Source: Ricordea florida (lineage: Eukaryota; Cnidaria; Anthozoa; Corallimorpharia; Ricordeidae). Taken from it: a stretch of 64,000 bases of DNA. Below are positions 29,698 through 42,800 of this stretch, piece by piece (positions within the stretch are counted from its first letter, which is position 1; each line of letters begins with the position of its first letter). The position numbers and the translations under genes are program-made. The notes beneath the pieces were generated by a model. It was not told where the DNA came from. It made no database searches and was given only the letters and a program-made list of their open reading frames with translations. The stretch lies in NCBI GenBank assembly GCA_949710005.1, contig OX453281.1, forward strand, positions 21,214,561 to 21,278,560. Direction: 5' to 3'.

Positions 29698-32101
29698 ATG
29701 GCGGCAGATTTGAGCTCAGACGAGAGAGAGGTACTGGAAGCTTTACTACAGGTTAGGTGCCTCAAATGTTTTCAGTTTGTAACTCTTGAACGTTAAACTT
29801 CCCGAGATACCTTTATGGAGTATGGTAGGGTCCTGAAGAGCATTGTGTTCGGCAACTAGTTTATCGTTCAGATGGCGGTCGCCATGGCTATTTGACAGCG
29901 GGCATACAGTTTTTATCTCTGCTTCTTGGTCAGATTTACACACAGCGTAGAGGAATTAACGAACAAGTCCGAAACATGTTATTTTTCCCTCTTGACAAAA
30001 AAATCCAATAATGAACTGTTATTGTTGCTTGAGAAAAACTTGAGACTACCCGGCTTTCGGAGAAAGCTCCTAAGAAAATACTTAATCACTGGTTTCGCAA
30101 AAAGGGTCGCCGTTCCCACGAAAATAATAGCAGGCTTAGTAAATTCACTTTTCGCTGGCTTCTGTGCTAAGCTGGTCTTAATTTCTGCAATGTCGCCACC
30201 AATTTTCATGGCTGGAACTTGCTGTCCTCTTCTTAATATTCTTTAGATACTCTGAAAATAATATCCAAAACTGGGAACCTGCTATTTTACCCCGTGTAGT
30301 ATGTATTCTTTTACTTTCTCTCACAGTTTGCTTCTTACGATACCTTCCTTCTCTTTTCTCAATGTATCCCCAAAGATTTCCCATGGAAAAAGTACTAATG
30401 CATGTGACTTTTCTGAAGAACCAATTTTCATAGAAAAATTCTGTACATATCAGCATAATATATTGTGCATTTTATTCTGTGTCAACAGGGAATTCAAAGG
30501 GAAATAAATTGCTTAGCTGATGATAACCGGAGTACCAGGAAAAGAGCTCTGGAAAAGTTAAAGAGGGATTTTTTTTCAAGGAAGTCCAAACTCTCTTCTT
30601 CATTGCTGCAAGTAGCTTTTGAAGAGATTCTCAAACCAGTTCTGAAAATGTTTTCGGATCCAACAGAAAAATGCAGAGAGCTTGCTGTTCAGCTGGTGTC
30701 TGAGTAAGTCATGAAAAAAAAGAAAAAAAAAAAAAGAAAAGAACAGTATTTTTGGCAGTGTGTCTGTAAACATTTATTATACAAAATGAAGTGGCATACC
30801 AAGTGGTGACAAATCAATAGGAATGATACCATACGCATGTGATATCACTGGTGGGATAACGATTTTATTGATCTGCTACCACTTGGTACTCCATATACCG
30901 CTACACTTTACATCATATATATATATATATATACCTCTTATTAATCGAGTTCGAGGTCCGTACTGTAAAATACGGACCGAGTTTTTTCCCGTCAATTTAT
31001 GGCCCAAGCGCGAAGCGCGCGGGCCATAAATCGACGGGAAAAAACAAGGATCCGTATTTTACAGTACGGACCGAGAAAACGAGGTTAATAAGATATTTAT
31101 TATATCTCTGGAGTCATTTTGGCGACCAAAACAAACTTTAGCGGGCCGTACAGTGAAGTATGGCCCACTAAATTGACCAATCACAGTGCGCGTACTAACT
31201 GAGAGATATAATAAATATGTTATATAATTTACCGGGCAGGAGTTGTATGGGAAAAACTTGTGTCTGAGATCTTGAAGTACTTAAGGGCACATTTTATCCC
31301 TTATGGACCGACCTAACCCGTTAAAATCTCACTAATTTTTTTGTAGCATTAATGCTTTTGATGAGCCGTAACTGCTACAACAGAAAAAAAAAAAAAAAAC
31401 AGAGAATAAAATCCGGCCTGTGGGCTGTACTGTAAAAAGCTGGACTGGTCACGAGTTCGTGATTAGCCAATCAAATTCAAGGTTTGATGATTCCGGTCTG
31501 CTCTGATGCTTGTGAAAAAATAACATTTTTTCTTTTACATACACTGTATGAAAATAATAACAAAATAACCTGGTTGTTAGAAGTTGTGAACTGGGAGGAT
31601 ATTTCACTCATTCAATGCACTCACACTTAAAATATTTTTCAATACTTGAAAAGCAGTTTTCTTTCTCCATGCAGCCATGTAATATCCATTACAGTATGCA
31701 GTAATTGTTTTTTGGGAAAAAAACCTATTCTGTACTACATGTTAGTCTGTTTTCACATAATTTTTCATATCTCCCTCCAATGTTCATGCTTTATAGGATA
31801 GTTCATCCTTTTCGTACCTCTTTCTGTGTAACTTTTAAACAGCTGATACTGTACTTTGATGAATACTCATGGAAAAGAGTTTTTCACCCTGTACCCCAAA
31901 ACGATGTCAAAGTACTGTAACAGAGACTGTACAAAATTGACTTCTCATGATCAAGGGAAGGGGCACTCAAAAATACCAATTGATAGTATGGGAAGTGTTT
32001 TACCGATTGTGTCTGGGATTATACTGTACACAAGAGAGACCAAAAAGTAATGAGATAAACAACTGATGAAGCCCAAAGATTGTCTGCATATAATAATAAT
32101 G

Positions 32102-32142
<41 letters not shown>

Positions 32143-35100
32143 GGTTCTTATTGCGCATATTTTCGAATTCTCAATGTGCTTACAATTGCATATGATTAAA
32201 AAGAAAAAAAACCTAACTAAAAGATGCAGTTATTAAAATCTATAACTAGGTTAAAAACTATCACAAAAAAGAAATGTTTTAAGGTTCTTTTTAAAAATCA
32301 CTGTACTCTCAGACTGTTTGATCTAAAAAGGTAGGTCATTCGAAAGTTTTGTGGCATAAAAAGGAAAGGATCTTTGACTGTATATACATGTTTTCATGTC
32401 TGGAACTTGCAAGAGTAATTGGCCAGATGATCAAAGAGAACGAGCTGGTTTATAGGCATTAAGAAGAGAAGTTAAGTAACATATGAGGTTAACTGTACAT
32501 GTGCCATCCTAGGTTTGAACTTTTTAACCATGCTTTAGTTGATGTTCCCCAACTGATTGGTCCCCAAGTATATGTGAGAGGCTTGGCACTTTCTCTCTTC
32601 TTATGCTTGTATCTTGTAGCATTTTTTGCCAGAAAAAATAAAAAATAAAAACAACAACAACAAAACAAAACAAAAACATTGAACTGTAGTTAACTATCAT
32701 TCTCATTAACATCACATGTATGATTTGTCACCCTGGATGTTTGTTTCTTTTCCTGTAGGTTTCTAAAGCAAGTTAGTGATTTTTCAGTCTTTCTACCGTA
32801 CATCATCCCAACAGTTGTTCAAAGACTTGGCCAGCGTGAAGTAGTAGAACCATGTGAAGAATTGAGACTTTGTCTTGTAGAAATGCTTTCCAGTGTAACA
32901 GAGATATGTCAGGCTAAAATTGGTGTGTACATAGATGATATGATTAAGATTCTTCAGAGAACTCTTGTGGATCCGTTCCATGATGTCAGGAAGGTTTGTA
33001 AAATCCTTTTATTTTGAAATGAAATTGTTGATGATAACAATTATAATCACCTTTTTACAAGAAAGTGCCATAAATTGTATTTAGAACTGCTGTGTTACAA
33101 TGTATATGTAATTGGGAGCAATTATTTGTATAGGTAATAGCATGGTTTGTAACGATATTTGGTGTAAATACTATGTGGGATATTTTGAAATTGTTGTACT
33201 TAATTTCAAGAGCCGTTGGACAAGTGAAATTTGAGACAAATTTGAAATGTCTCAAGTGGTATTTATGCCAAATATCACGTACAAAACCTGCTATTATTTG
33301 TTTTTAGTATAAATATTCAAGTGATTATACAAAATCGCGCGCTCTTATTGGTTCTCTATCTCGGATTATCAGCCGATAATCACCTCGACGAACAAAATGG
33401 CTGCCAGTCGTTCACGTGCTTGTGATGAAATAAATTTTTTCGTGTTGTTCAATGCTTTTCTTTTCTTTTTTGAAATAATCATCTATGTATTTATACTAAA
33501 ACAATTATTCGCCTCAGGCTCAGTGATTCTCACTGAATATTCACCGAGACGAAAATCACCTTGCCTTCGGCGAATAATTGTTAAATACTACTACTTGCAA
33601 AAGGTTTGTAATTTTCACATGTAAGTATTTCAAATTAAGCAGAAATACCACTGCTCTCAGCCAATCAAATTACAGAAATTTCTCATGTAGTAGAGACATA
33701 AATGTTGCAAATAGAACATAAACTCCATTTAGAGTCCTGACTGATGGGAGACAGGCAGGTTGCTATTTATAGGTGTGGTTGAGGATTTGAAAGTCAGGAT
33801 GGCCGTATTAAAAATCCAGCTAGTGGTTGGGATGGGAAGATGCAACGTGAACCCAGATTGACCAGACTATAATGATAATGAATTTGTATAGCGCTCTTTT
33901 TCATATGGATATTTTTAAAGGCACTTTACATCAATTCTCCTATTTATTAATTGATTATTTAATTACAATCAAACTTGACCACACAACCGGGGTCTATGTC
34001 CCCTACTCTTTTTGAACAGTGTTGTGGGATCTTTAACGTCCCACAAGAATAGTGCTGTGATAAGGGGCCTACGGTTTTTTGTCCTTATCGACTAGATTTT
34101 CTAACCATTTGCAGATGACTTTTTGTCACAGCAAAGGCAGCACATATTCTCCTCAGTTATTTGAGGACCTTGAGTGTTGGTCTCGCTAAGGTTTGAACTC
34201 ACAACCTCCCGCTTGACAGGCTGGCGCTCTACCAACTGAGCGAACTTGGCAACTATACAAGTCTGACATCCTAACTCTTGGCCATGCTGCCTCCCTTTGA
34301 GCTGACATACTATAAATATATAGTTATAGGGAGCAGGGTTGGCGCAGTGGTGAGAGTGCTTGCCTTCCACCAATGTGTCCCGGGTTTGATTCCCGGCCCC
34401 GGCGTCATATGTGGGCTGAGTTTGTTGGTTCTCTTTTCTGCTCCGAGAGGTTTTTTGCCGGGTACTCCGGTTTTCCCCTCTTCACAAAAACCAACATTTG
34501 ATTTGATTTGATTTAATTTAATTAAATATGATTTGACTTGATTTGATTTGTGCTTTACAGTGTCCCCAATTAGTACGTCAGTGCTAGATACAGTTGACAC
34601 TCAAATAAAGTTCATTATTATTATTATTTATTACTATGGTGAACAAGATGCAAATTAATTACTTGAGTCATCACACCTTTTTCATTCATTCATTCATTCA
34701 TAATCTCGCACACTAAAGTTCCCTCCCTCTTTGGAACATACAAGCCTAAAGATGTTCAAAAATGAAGAACAAGAAATTGGGTAAATCAAACGAGTTGATT
34801 AAGTAAGTTATACCACCGTAAGATAAAAGGGAGGTGCTGACGTTTCGAGCGTTAGCCCTTCGTCGTCATTCCACAGCCCGGACTTCACGTACAAGAGAAC
34901 CGTACACTGATCAAGGGCTAACGCTCGAAACGTCAGCACCTCCCTTTTACCTTACAGTGGTATAACTTAATCAACTCGTTTGATTTAGCCAGTTTCTTGT
35001 GTTTCAATTTCCCACCGACGCAGCACCAGTTTCTTTAGAAACTATCCCTACAATAAATGTTCAAAAATGCTTTGTTTTGCAGGAAAGCTGCAGGTGTACC

Positions 35101-36799
35101 AGAATTCTAGCTCCAGCTGCTCCTGAGCAGTTTTATTTTCAAGGGAATTCTCTGGTTAAGCCCCTTCTTCATTCTATTTCTCATCAACATTCCAAAGTCA
35201 GGATGTCTTGTATTCAGGTGTGATAAAAAATCAGCTGGTATGTTTTCATGTGCCTGTTTCTGCATGACGAAAAATGTGCCAAATCCAGGTCTGTGGGTAG
35301 CTATCCAGTGGGCAGTACAGATTGTTATATAGCTGCAATGTTTACCTTTATACGTTGGACCAATTAACAATTATGTCTTCCATGCCCCTCAAACAATATT
35401 TAGATATATTTCCAAGAGCAATACTTCGGGGATGAATACTAACACAATGTTGTTGGGGGGAACTTAGATAGAGTGTTAAATAATTTGTTTTTAAGAGAAA
35501 ATTTTTGTGTTGGTCCTAGATTTTTGGGAAAGTTTTAAAAATTAATAGTCTATCAGTGATCGTTCTGCAGCTACAAGTTGACTTGTACATGTACATCTAG
35601 CCTCTTACAATCATTTTTTAGACACAATGCTCTTGCCTGCTTGGGTTTCCTATAGTCATACAAGAAAAATTTTGTATGTTTTGATAAACCGCTCAATTCT
35701 CGTTACCTGTTTGTTTGTCAGTGTCTTGGTTTTGTCAGAAGAATTTAATTTCAGTTTTGATCACTCATAGGGTTGAAGGGTTTACTAATGAGAATATGTT
35801 GTGGTTCAATTTAATCCTTGGTTCAAATTTGGTTTTCTTTTGTTGTGGTTATGGTAATTTGATGATAATGAGTTTGAAACAAGAAAACAAAATTGAACCA
35901 AGGATAAAATTGAACCACAATGTATACACGAGGGCTTTTCCAAATGGACAATGAGCTTTCTGAAGTGCTGTGAAGCTTGCTTTCCTTATAACGCAATCAG
36001 CTGAGCCAGCACAATATCAGGCTTTGTTGCTAATGTTTTTATTCATATATTTTTAATAATTTTACCAGACAATAGGTGTTGTCATAAATTATGGTGACGG
36101 TAAGAATGTGGATGATGTTGTATCCCACTTGGCCCAGAGGACATTTGACAGTACACCCACTGTGCGTGCTGCTGTTACAGCCATTGTAGGGGACTGGTTG
36201 TTAAATCTTAGAGACAGGTATGCCTTTTAAGAATTTTTTTCCTATTATAGTTACAGCCATTGCAGGTGATTGGTTGTTAAATCTTAGAGACAGGTACACC
36301 TTTTAAGAATTGTGTTGTTTTGACCATAATTATCATACTGTAACAATTAAGAAGTAGAAAACATGTACTGTGTTTCTATCGAGTTTTAGTATAAATCTAC
36401 TAGCGTTCTATTACAAATGCCGCACTCTGATTGGCTACGCTACCCACTATCTATTCTGTGATAGATAGTGAGTAGCGTAATGGCGGCCGCTTCTTCACGT
36501 TTTCGAAGTGTCTGTGAAGAAGATTTAGACAATTTACTGGTCGAGGCTGTTCCAGAAAAGACAAAGTTTTAAACGACTAGTAGATTTATACTAAAACAAT
36601 TAGATTATTCGCTCTCGATTTCTCTGCGTGATAGTTGACTCGGGCTGCGCCCTTGTCAACTATCACGCGATAGAAATCTCGAGCTCATAATCTAATTGTT
36701 TAATAGAAACACGAGTGGAAGTTTGGGAGAACGAGAAGTGCTGTAAGAACATGAGCTGCAGGCGAGTGTTTCCACAGCTTTTTCGAGTTCTTCCAAACT

Positions 36800-36838
<39 letters not shown>

Positions 36839-39800
36839 CATGTTTTCTATTTGTTTTAGAAAACACGGCGACAAAAAAGGAAAACAACTATAACTTTGAT
36901 GACCAAAATGTAAATTCTCTTTGCCGCGTTGTCATTACGGCAACAGCTTGTGCTAGTTCTGTGTTTCTATCGAGTTATAGAAACACAAATTCTAACCAAT
37001 CAGCGCGCATATTTTCTTAAGACTGTTTTCTAACTGTATTTCATGGTAAGCAAATTTTAGACTTAAAATTTTAAGGGAACTCTTTATGAGTTTGTGGTGC
37101 AAATATGGAAAGTGTATGGAGTTAATGCTATGAAATTTCCATAAGGTCATGGATTTGAATCCCTTTCAAGCCTGAATTTTTTTAGGTCTTATCTTGGCAA
37201 CTTAGTGACTATGTTGCTTACATAACTGTGAGTGAGGATCTTTCATTTGTTAATTATCTTTCTACTGCAGTGCACATGTACAAAATTTTCATGTATATGT
37301 TGCAGGTCATTTTGATTGTTAGGTCAATTTGTTTCAGCCTAGGTCAACTTGTTTCAACCTTGATCAAGTTGTTTCAACCTAGGTCCAGTTGGGGCAGGTA
37401 TAAAACACAGGTCACAGATCATTGTTTTACCAATACAGAAACAACCCTAACCATTTTACAGATACTAACTTTGGGCCTCAAAACTTTTGCTTAGGTCTGA
37501 TGAGACCTAAGGTTAGCTTTAATGAATGTTTAGGATACAGTACTTTCTGTATTTGTATAACAATGACTTCTGAGCTGTGTTATGTACATGTACCTAGCTG
37601 CCCCAACTTGACCTAGGTTGAAACAACTTGATGATGGTTGAAACAATTGACTAAAAGAACAAAGTGACCTGCAACATATATACAGTCTTTCATTTATTAA
37701 ATTTCATTAACATTCATCATTATCATTTGTCAGTACAGGGTTTTCAATAAGAATTGTAGTAGCAGCTGTAGTAGTAGTAACTGGAGTAGTAACTGGAGAA
37801 TATTCTGAAAGCGCTCCATGTCTGAATTAATAACTTAATTGCTCAGTCATTCTAAATTTGACCGGAGGATTCTTTGTAGTAGCTTGAGAATTCTTTGTAG
37901 TAGGCAGAAAATTCTTCGTAGTAGCCGGAGAGTCCTCAGATCTCCAATGGCTAATGAATACCCTGTAAGTATCTGATGGATGGCCCAGTGCAATCCTCTG
38001 GGCTTGAACTTTAGCTTGCCTCACCTGTATTTTTTGAATTTTTTTTTCTTTCATTTAGCATGCCAACCACTTTAAATTATATACATGGCTCCATTTGTGG
38101 GTGTGCCACTGTCAGACTGCAATTTTACTCCACAGTATATGTTGGTTAAGATGTAAATTTAAAGCGAGCCTACTTTATCAGAGTTTTTTTGTTGCACCTT
38201 ACTGTTACTTACCATTAGTAATAGTTTTAAATACTGAGACTCATTCTTGGCCTTTTTTCTTAATTTTCCTTTCACTTTCAATCAATTTCAAAAATCTATT
38301 TTCATATTTATTTGTTTTTTTTTCCTTGCCAGGTATTCTTACTTTCATAAACTATTGCCATTACTAATGACTGGCCTTTCAGATGAGTTGCCTGATATTC
38401 AGAAGCAGGCAAGAAATCTTCTGGACCAGGTAAGTTATTTGTATTTTCTACACTATCTTAAGGTTTAAGTCACTTTTGATATCATATTATGTTCTCCATA
38501 TTCTTAGAAGTAAAACTCTGAATGACTTTAGTGGCCTGAAATTTAGAGTTTGTAGCTACATGTAGCCTGTTTTGTTGCTTGTCATTTAACAGCAATTGTT
38601 TCAAACAAGCTCATATCATGGTTTTATCAGTTTTATTCAGTAGTGTATGTGAGGAGGAATATGTTCAAAATGTAAGAGACATAACATCATTGTAATAGTT
38701 TCAAGAAAGAGACAAATGCAGTGTAAAATGTACAGTTACCTGATGGCCTCTTGATCTGATCCAGCTTACAACAAAAATGTTCTTAGAGTAAGGAGCTTTT
38801 GTGATGTATATCCTTACATAAAGTCTAGAATCTTCAGATTGCATTAATTAAACACAGCGATATAATTATACCACCACCTGACCACATGTAACTCACTTGA
38901 CTCTGGTAGTAAGTTCTGCTCAGGTTTTTGAAACAGCAGTCCACATCATGTGTAATTTTTATTTTTTAATATACAGTAAAATTTAGTGGCCAGTATATTG
39001 AACCAAGTTTTGGCAACCTGACAAAAATGCTATCCTGCAGTGACCAGTGATATCTCATGTGTGCAGATATCATTTATATGATCCACACATGTGTTCTATT
39101 GATTTGCTTCCACTTGGTATACAGTGTACCACTAAATTTTGTAGTTAAGCAATAAACCACAGTTTCTATGGGTCCATTGGTGTAACAAACCAGATGGGAT
39201 GTTGGGAGAATATGAGAAGAGGTTAAGAGTGAATGTCTCCAAGAATCAGGCAAAATCAGAAATTAGTGGCAAAAACGTGCAATCTTAAAATCGCTCAAAC
39301 TTTGCCTGTTAGTAGTCCACATTTAGTTATTCTTTATTATGTCTGTCATTTGTCAAATAATTTGTCCTATCGGGAGAAATTGAGAATAATTGATTTCAGT
39401 ACTGAAACCACCAAAATTTAGCACGAAAACTAGCCATTTTGTAGCCAATAGCTTGCTTAAACTAGGACGCCAAAATAAATGTACTTGATATCAGCTTGTT
39501 CTACAAGATTTCCCCTTTTTAGCTCTTGATTTTTATCAAGAAAGAAAGAATTGGTGATGTTAGGGAAATTCCTTTAAAAATCATGCTTTTTCTCTATGGA
39601 AATGACTGGCTACATTGAAGAAATAATTTACCCCACTACCTTTACCACAAATGAAATGAAATTTAGGGAGGAAATTAAGAAAGAAGTATCATTTCAATTG
39701 CTAGGATCATTTGTCTGGGGGAAAATGAAATTGCTCTGTGAGAGAGCATTGAAAATGGCAGACGTAACGCGTAACATAATACACGTGACGCGTGGACTGT

Positions 39801-42800
39801 GTGACTCAAGACCGTCACAAGAGCTCGGTTTTATTGCTAGTTTAGTTAAAGGAAAGGTAAATTCAAAGTTCCTGCATCAAGGATATTTTACAAAGCATTT
39901 TCGTTTTTGAATCTCAGTATTTTTCGTATTTTGTTTAGTTATGCGTTTCCCTCGTATGTGGTGGTGTAAGAAATGATCGATTCCACTCAGTATGTGAATT
40001 CTATTTTGAATTATAATGAATTCTCTAGATATCCAGGCTATTTGAACTTAATATTATGTAAATTTGTATTTAATTATTATTGTAGTTTTTAACAGCTGGG
40101 CTCAGGTGAACACTGCTGGTAGGGAGCTCTATTTGCATATTGTGTACATCAATCAGTGGAATTACGGACCAATCAGATGGGATGAGAAAATCAAGATTGA
40201 AACCCAAGTTTCCTCATTACCTTGTTTATGCGATGATTACAATTAACACAAATGTCGTTTCTAACTTGGACTTAACGATAAAAGAGGGTGCAAGGGTTAC
40301 TGGATGCCCCTGATCACGTTCGCCCATTCTGTTGTTAGAAAAACATTTACTATCCTTTTCATTTAGCATACGGTTTGACGATGACTCAGTTATTTCTTAG
40401 CTGTAACATATTTGAATACCAACGAATCAAACCACTTGAATTTAAATACTTCAAGGGACACAGTCTTTGACAAACGCCGGCTTACTAGCTCCTTTCCTTA
40501 GAGAAGTATGATAGTAGTTCAAAGACTAACATAAAACAACTGATGCGCAATTAACTTTTACATTTACTACAAGGTTGCATTGGCTTGGTTTAAATCCTGC
40601 GCGGTTGAGCCTCCCGAATCCTGCATTATGAGGGCTCGCTGGCATTACAGCTACAGCCCTGCACAAGGTTTGAGAGCAAGTCCACAAATGGTTTTTTCCT
40701 TCTGACTGTAATATTTGACATGTCCAGTCCGAATGCTTCACAGATACTCCGTAACATTTGCACTGAAAAGGAACTAAGCTTGGAGTTCAACACTAACTCA
40801 CAGATATTGAAGGTGTCATAAATGATTGGTTCAGTTCAGGATGGATGCTCAGTTCAGACAAAACCTTACCCCTTAGCACACTGCGAAGGTCGTTTTCTGG
40901 AGTCTCGTCCTCGCTACCAGGATGATCTACCTCGACTCTTCGTTTAGCAGCAAGACGTGAGAAATAACCACTAATTTGCTGGCTGGTGAGAAAATCACCA
41001 TATCCAAAAAGTCTCTCCCCGTTGCTATCTTTCGCAGTCCTCATGGCTTAGGAAACGACAGTTGGATCAGCCTTGTTGCCGGTTGTTTCTCCGATTTGAA
41101 ACTTGGCACATGAGCGAATGTCATTATCTCCATTTCGAGGCCTTTCCATCTAATTGCCACTGTGAGTCAGACCCGGTACTTGTTGGGCAGAAATTTCATT
41201 GCCCAGTCAAGCACTATTAAAATAGAGGAGGCGCCAAGGTTACTCAAGATATCTAGCCTGCATTCATCCTGGTTGGTAGACCGCAACAAATGGGCCTTCC
41301 AGACCTCGATACTCTTTTTGGCTCATGAGATAACAAACTTCAGTTCCTCTTTTTCATTTTTCGAACATTGAGCTCTCTCTAAAGCGTCCTTAGTCTCTCT
41401 CAACACAGACGAAACAAACACGCAGCGGTCACAGCTATCGCTATGGGTGTGGTCACAATTCGTAGCGAAGTGCGGGTCGTCAGGATCACTTAGGGCGTAT
41501 TCTCTACAGTGGTCGGGTACAGTAGAGCTCTTGGAAACGTGAACCTGAGAATGAAATTAAAACCAAACCATTATTTATTTATTCATTCATTCATTGATTC
41601 ATTCATTTTGTTTGTTTGTTTATTTATTTTAAATTTTTGTTAAATATGTTCTGCCTTTGATAGACTGGGATGCACAGGCTCATGAAATAGCTATAGCGTA
41701 TGTTACAATCTTATTTTAGTTGCTGAAATTCTTTTTCTGCACGAGCCTAATAGGTTCCTTATTTTTTCTTCTAAGCCCAGTCTTTCTACAGTCATAAACA
41801 TCTTATAGTTATAAGAGAAGTAGCAATAAAAATTACATTAAAATCGCCTTTTAGGTACCGCTTTGCTACTTTGAGCTGCTCTTTTTTTTCGGTTGCTAAC
41901 TCTAGTTCGTCAAATGCCTTGGCTCCTTGCTCACCACCGTAGTCTAAGCCTTGCAAAGATTTCCTAACAGAAGCAGAGCAGACATGCAGGACTCTGTAAA
42001 GAGTGCTGCTTCCCATCGGTTTGAAGCCTTCCTCCTTGCACAGCTGCTCATATTGTGAAATGATTTCTGCTGGAATGATACTTCGCATGACGTTTGGTAT
42101 AATCAGTTCCTCATTAGACGATAACCTCAGCCTTTTTTCTCCAAATGGGAGGTCCTGGATAATGTGTGCGCTTGTAATAAAGTTCAGAAAATGGCTCAGC
42201 TGTCCTGGCGCTACATACATCCGTGTGTGCTGTGCAGTTGGCATCACTGATCCACGGCCATGGAGAAGCTGGTAGTTTCTGACAATGCTGAATCTATAGC
42301 GCGTCAGATCCGGGATCCATTTCTTCAGCATCTTAAAACTAACTAGGTCAGCCAAAATTGACAAGATTTATCGTCGTGTGCTCCAGTAGTTCGCGTTATT
42401 GTAGCATTCGGTGAGGGCTTCAGTGAGTGTTGTATCAGCGTGATCTTCGTTGTCCACTGGAATCTGACATGCCCTTGATGACAGCAAGGCCTCCCACAGG
42501 CTACTTGTTTCTCTTGGCGCGCTTTCCTGGTGTTATGGCATTTTGTCCTTTCTTTAGTAAGATGCCATGCTGTGTTTAATTTAGACCTGATGGGACTGAT
42601 GTCTCTACTCAATAAGAATTCATTCAGTTTGTCCCTACTGGTACTAGGTGGCTTGGTATCATCATCAGAATCGTCTGAGCTCTCCGGTGGTTTGTAGGTA
42701 CTGCATGGTGTTTCTGGTGTAAAGAAATTGCCAGGTGTTGGATGAGTGACTTCGTTATCAGCGTCCACCTTATTTGAAAAGAGAAAAGTAAAAAATGTTA

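Noticed and set aside
29926..30246. Open frame in DNAAF5 intron 1
   Set aside because: No recognisable protein composition, and it lies between two well-supported exons with good splice sites.
39596..39910. 104-codon open frame
   Set aside because: Lies in the family D repeat; the inverted copy at 44590-45230 does not keep the frame.
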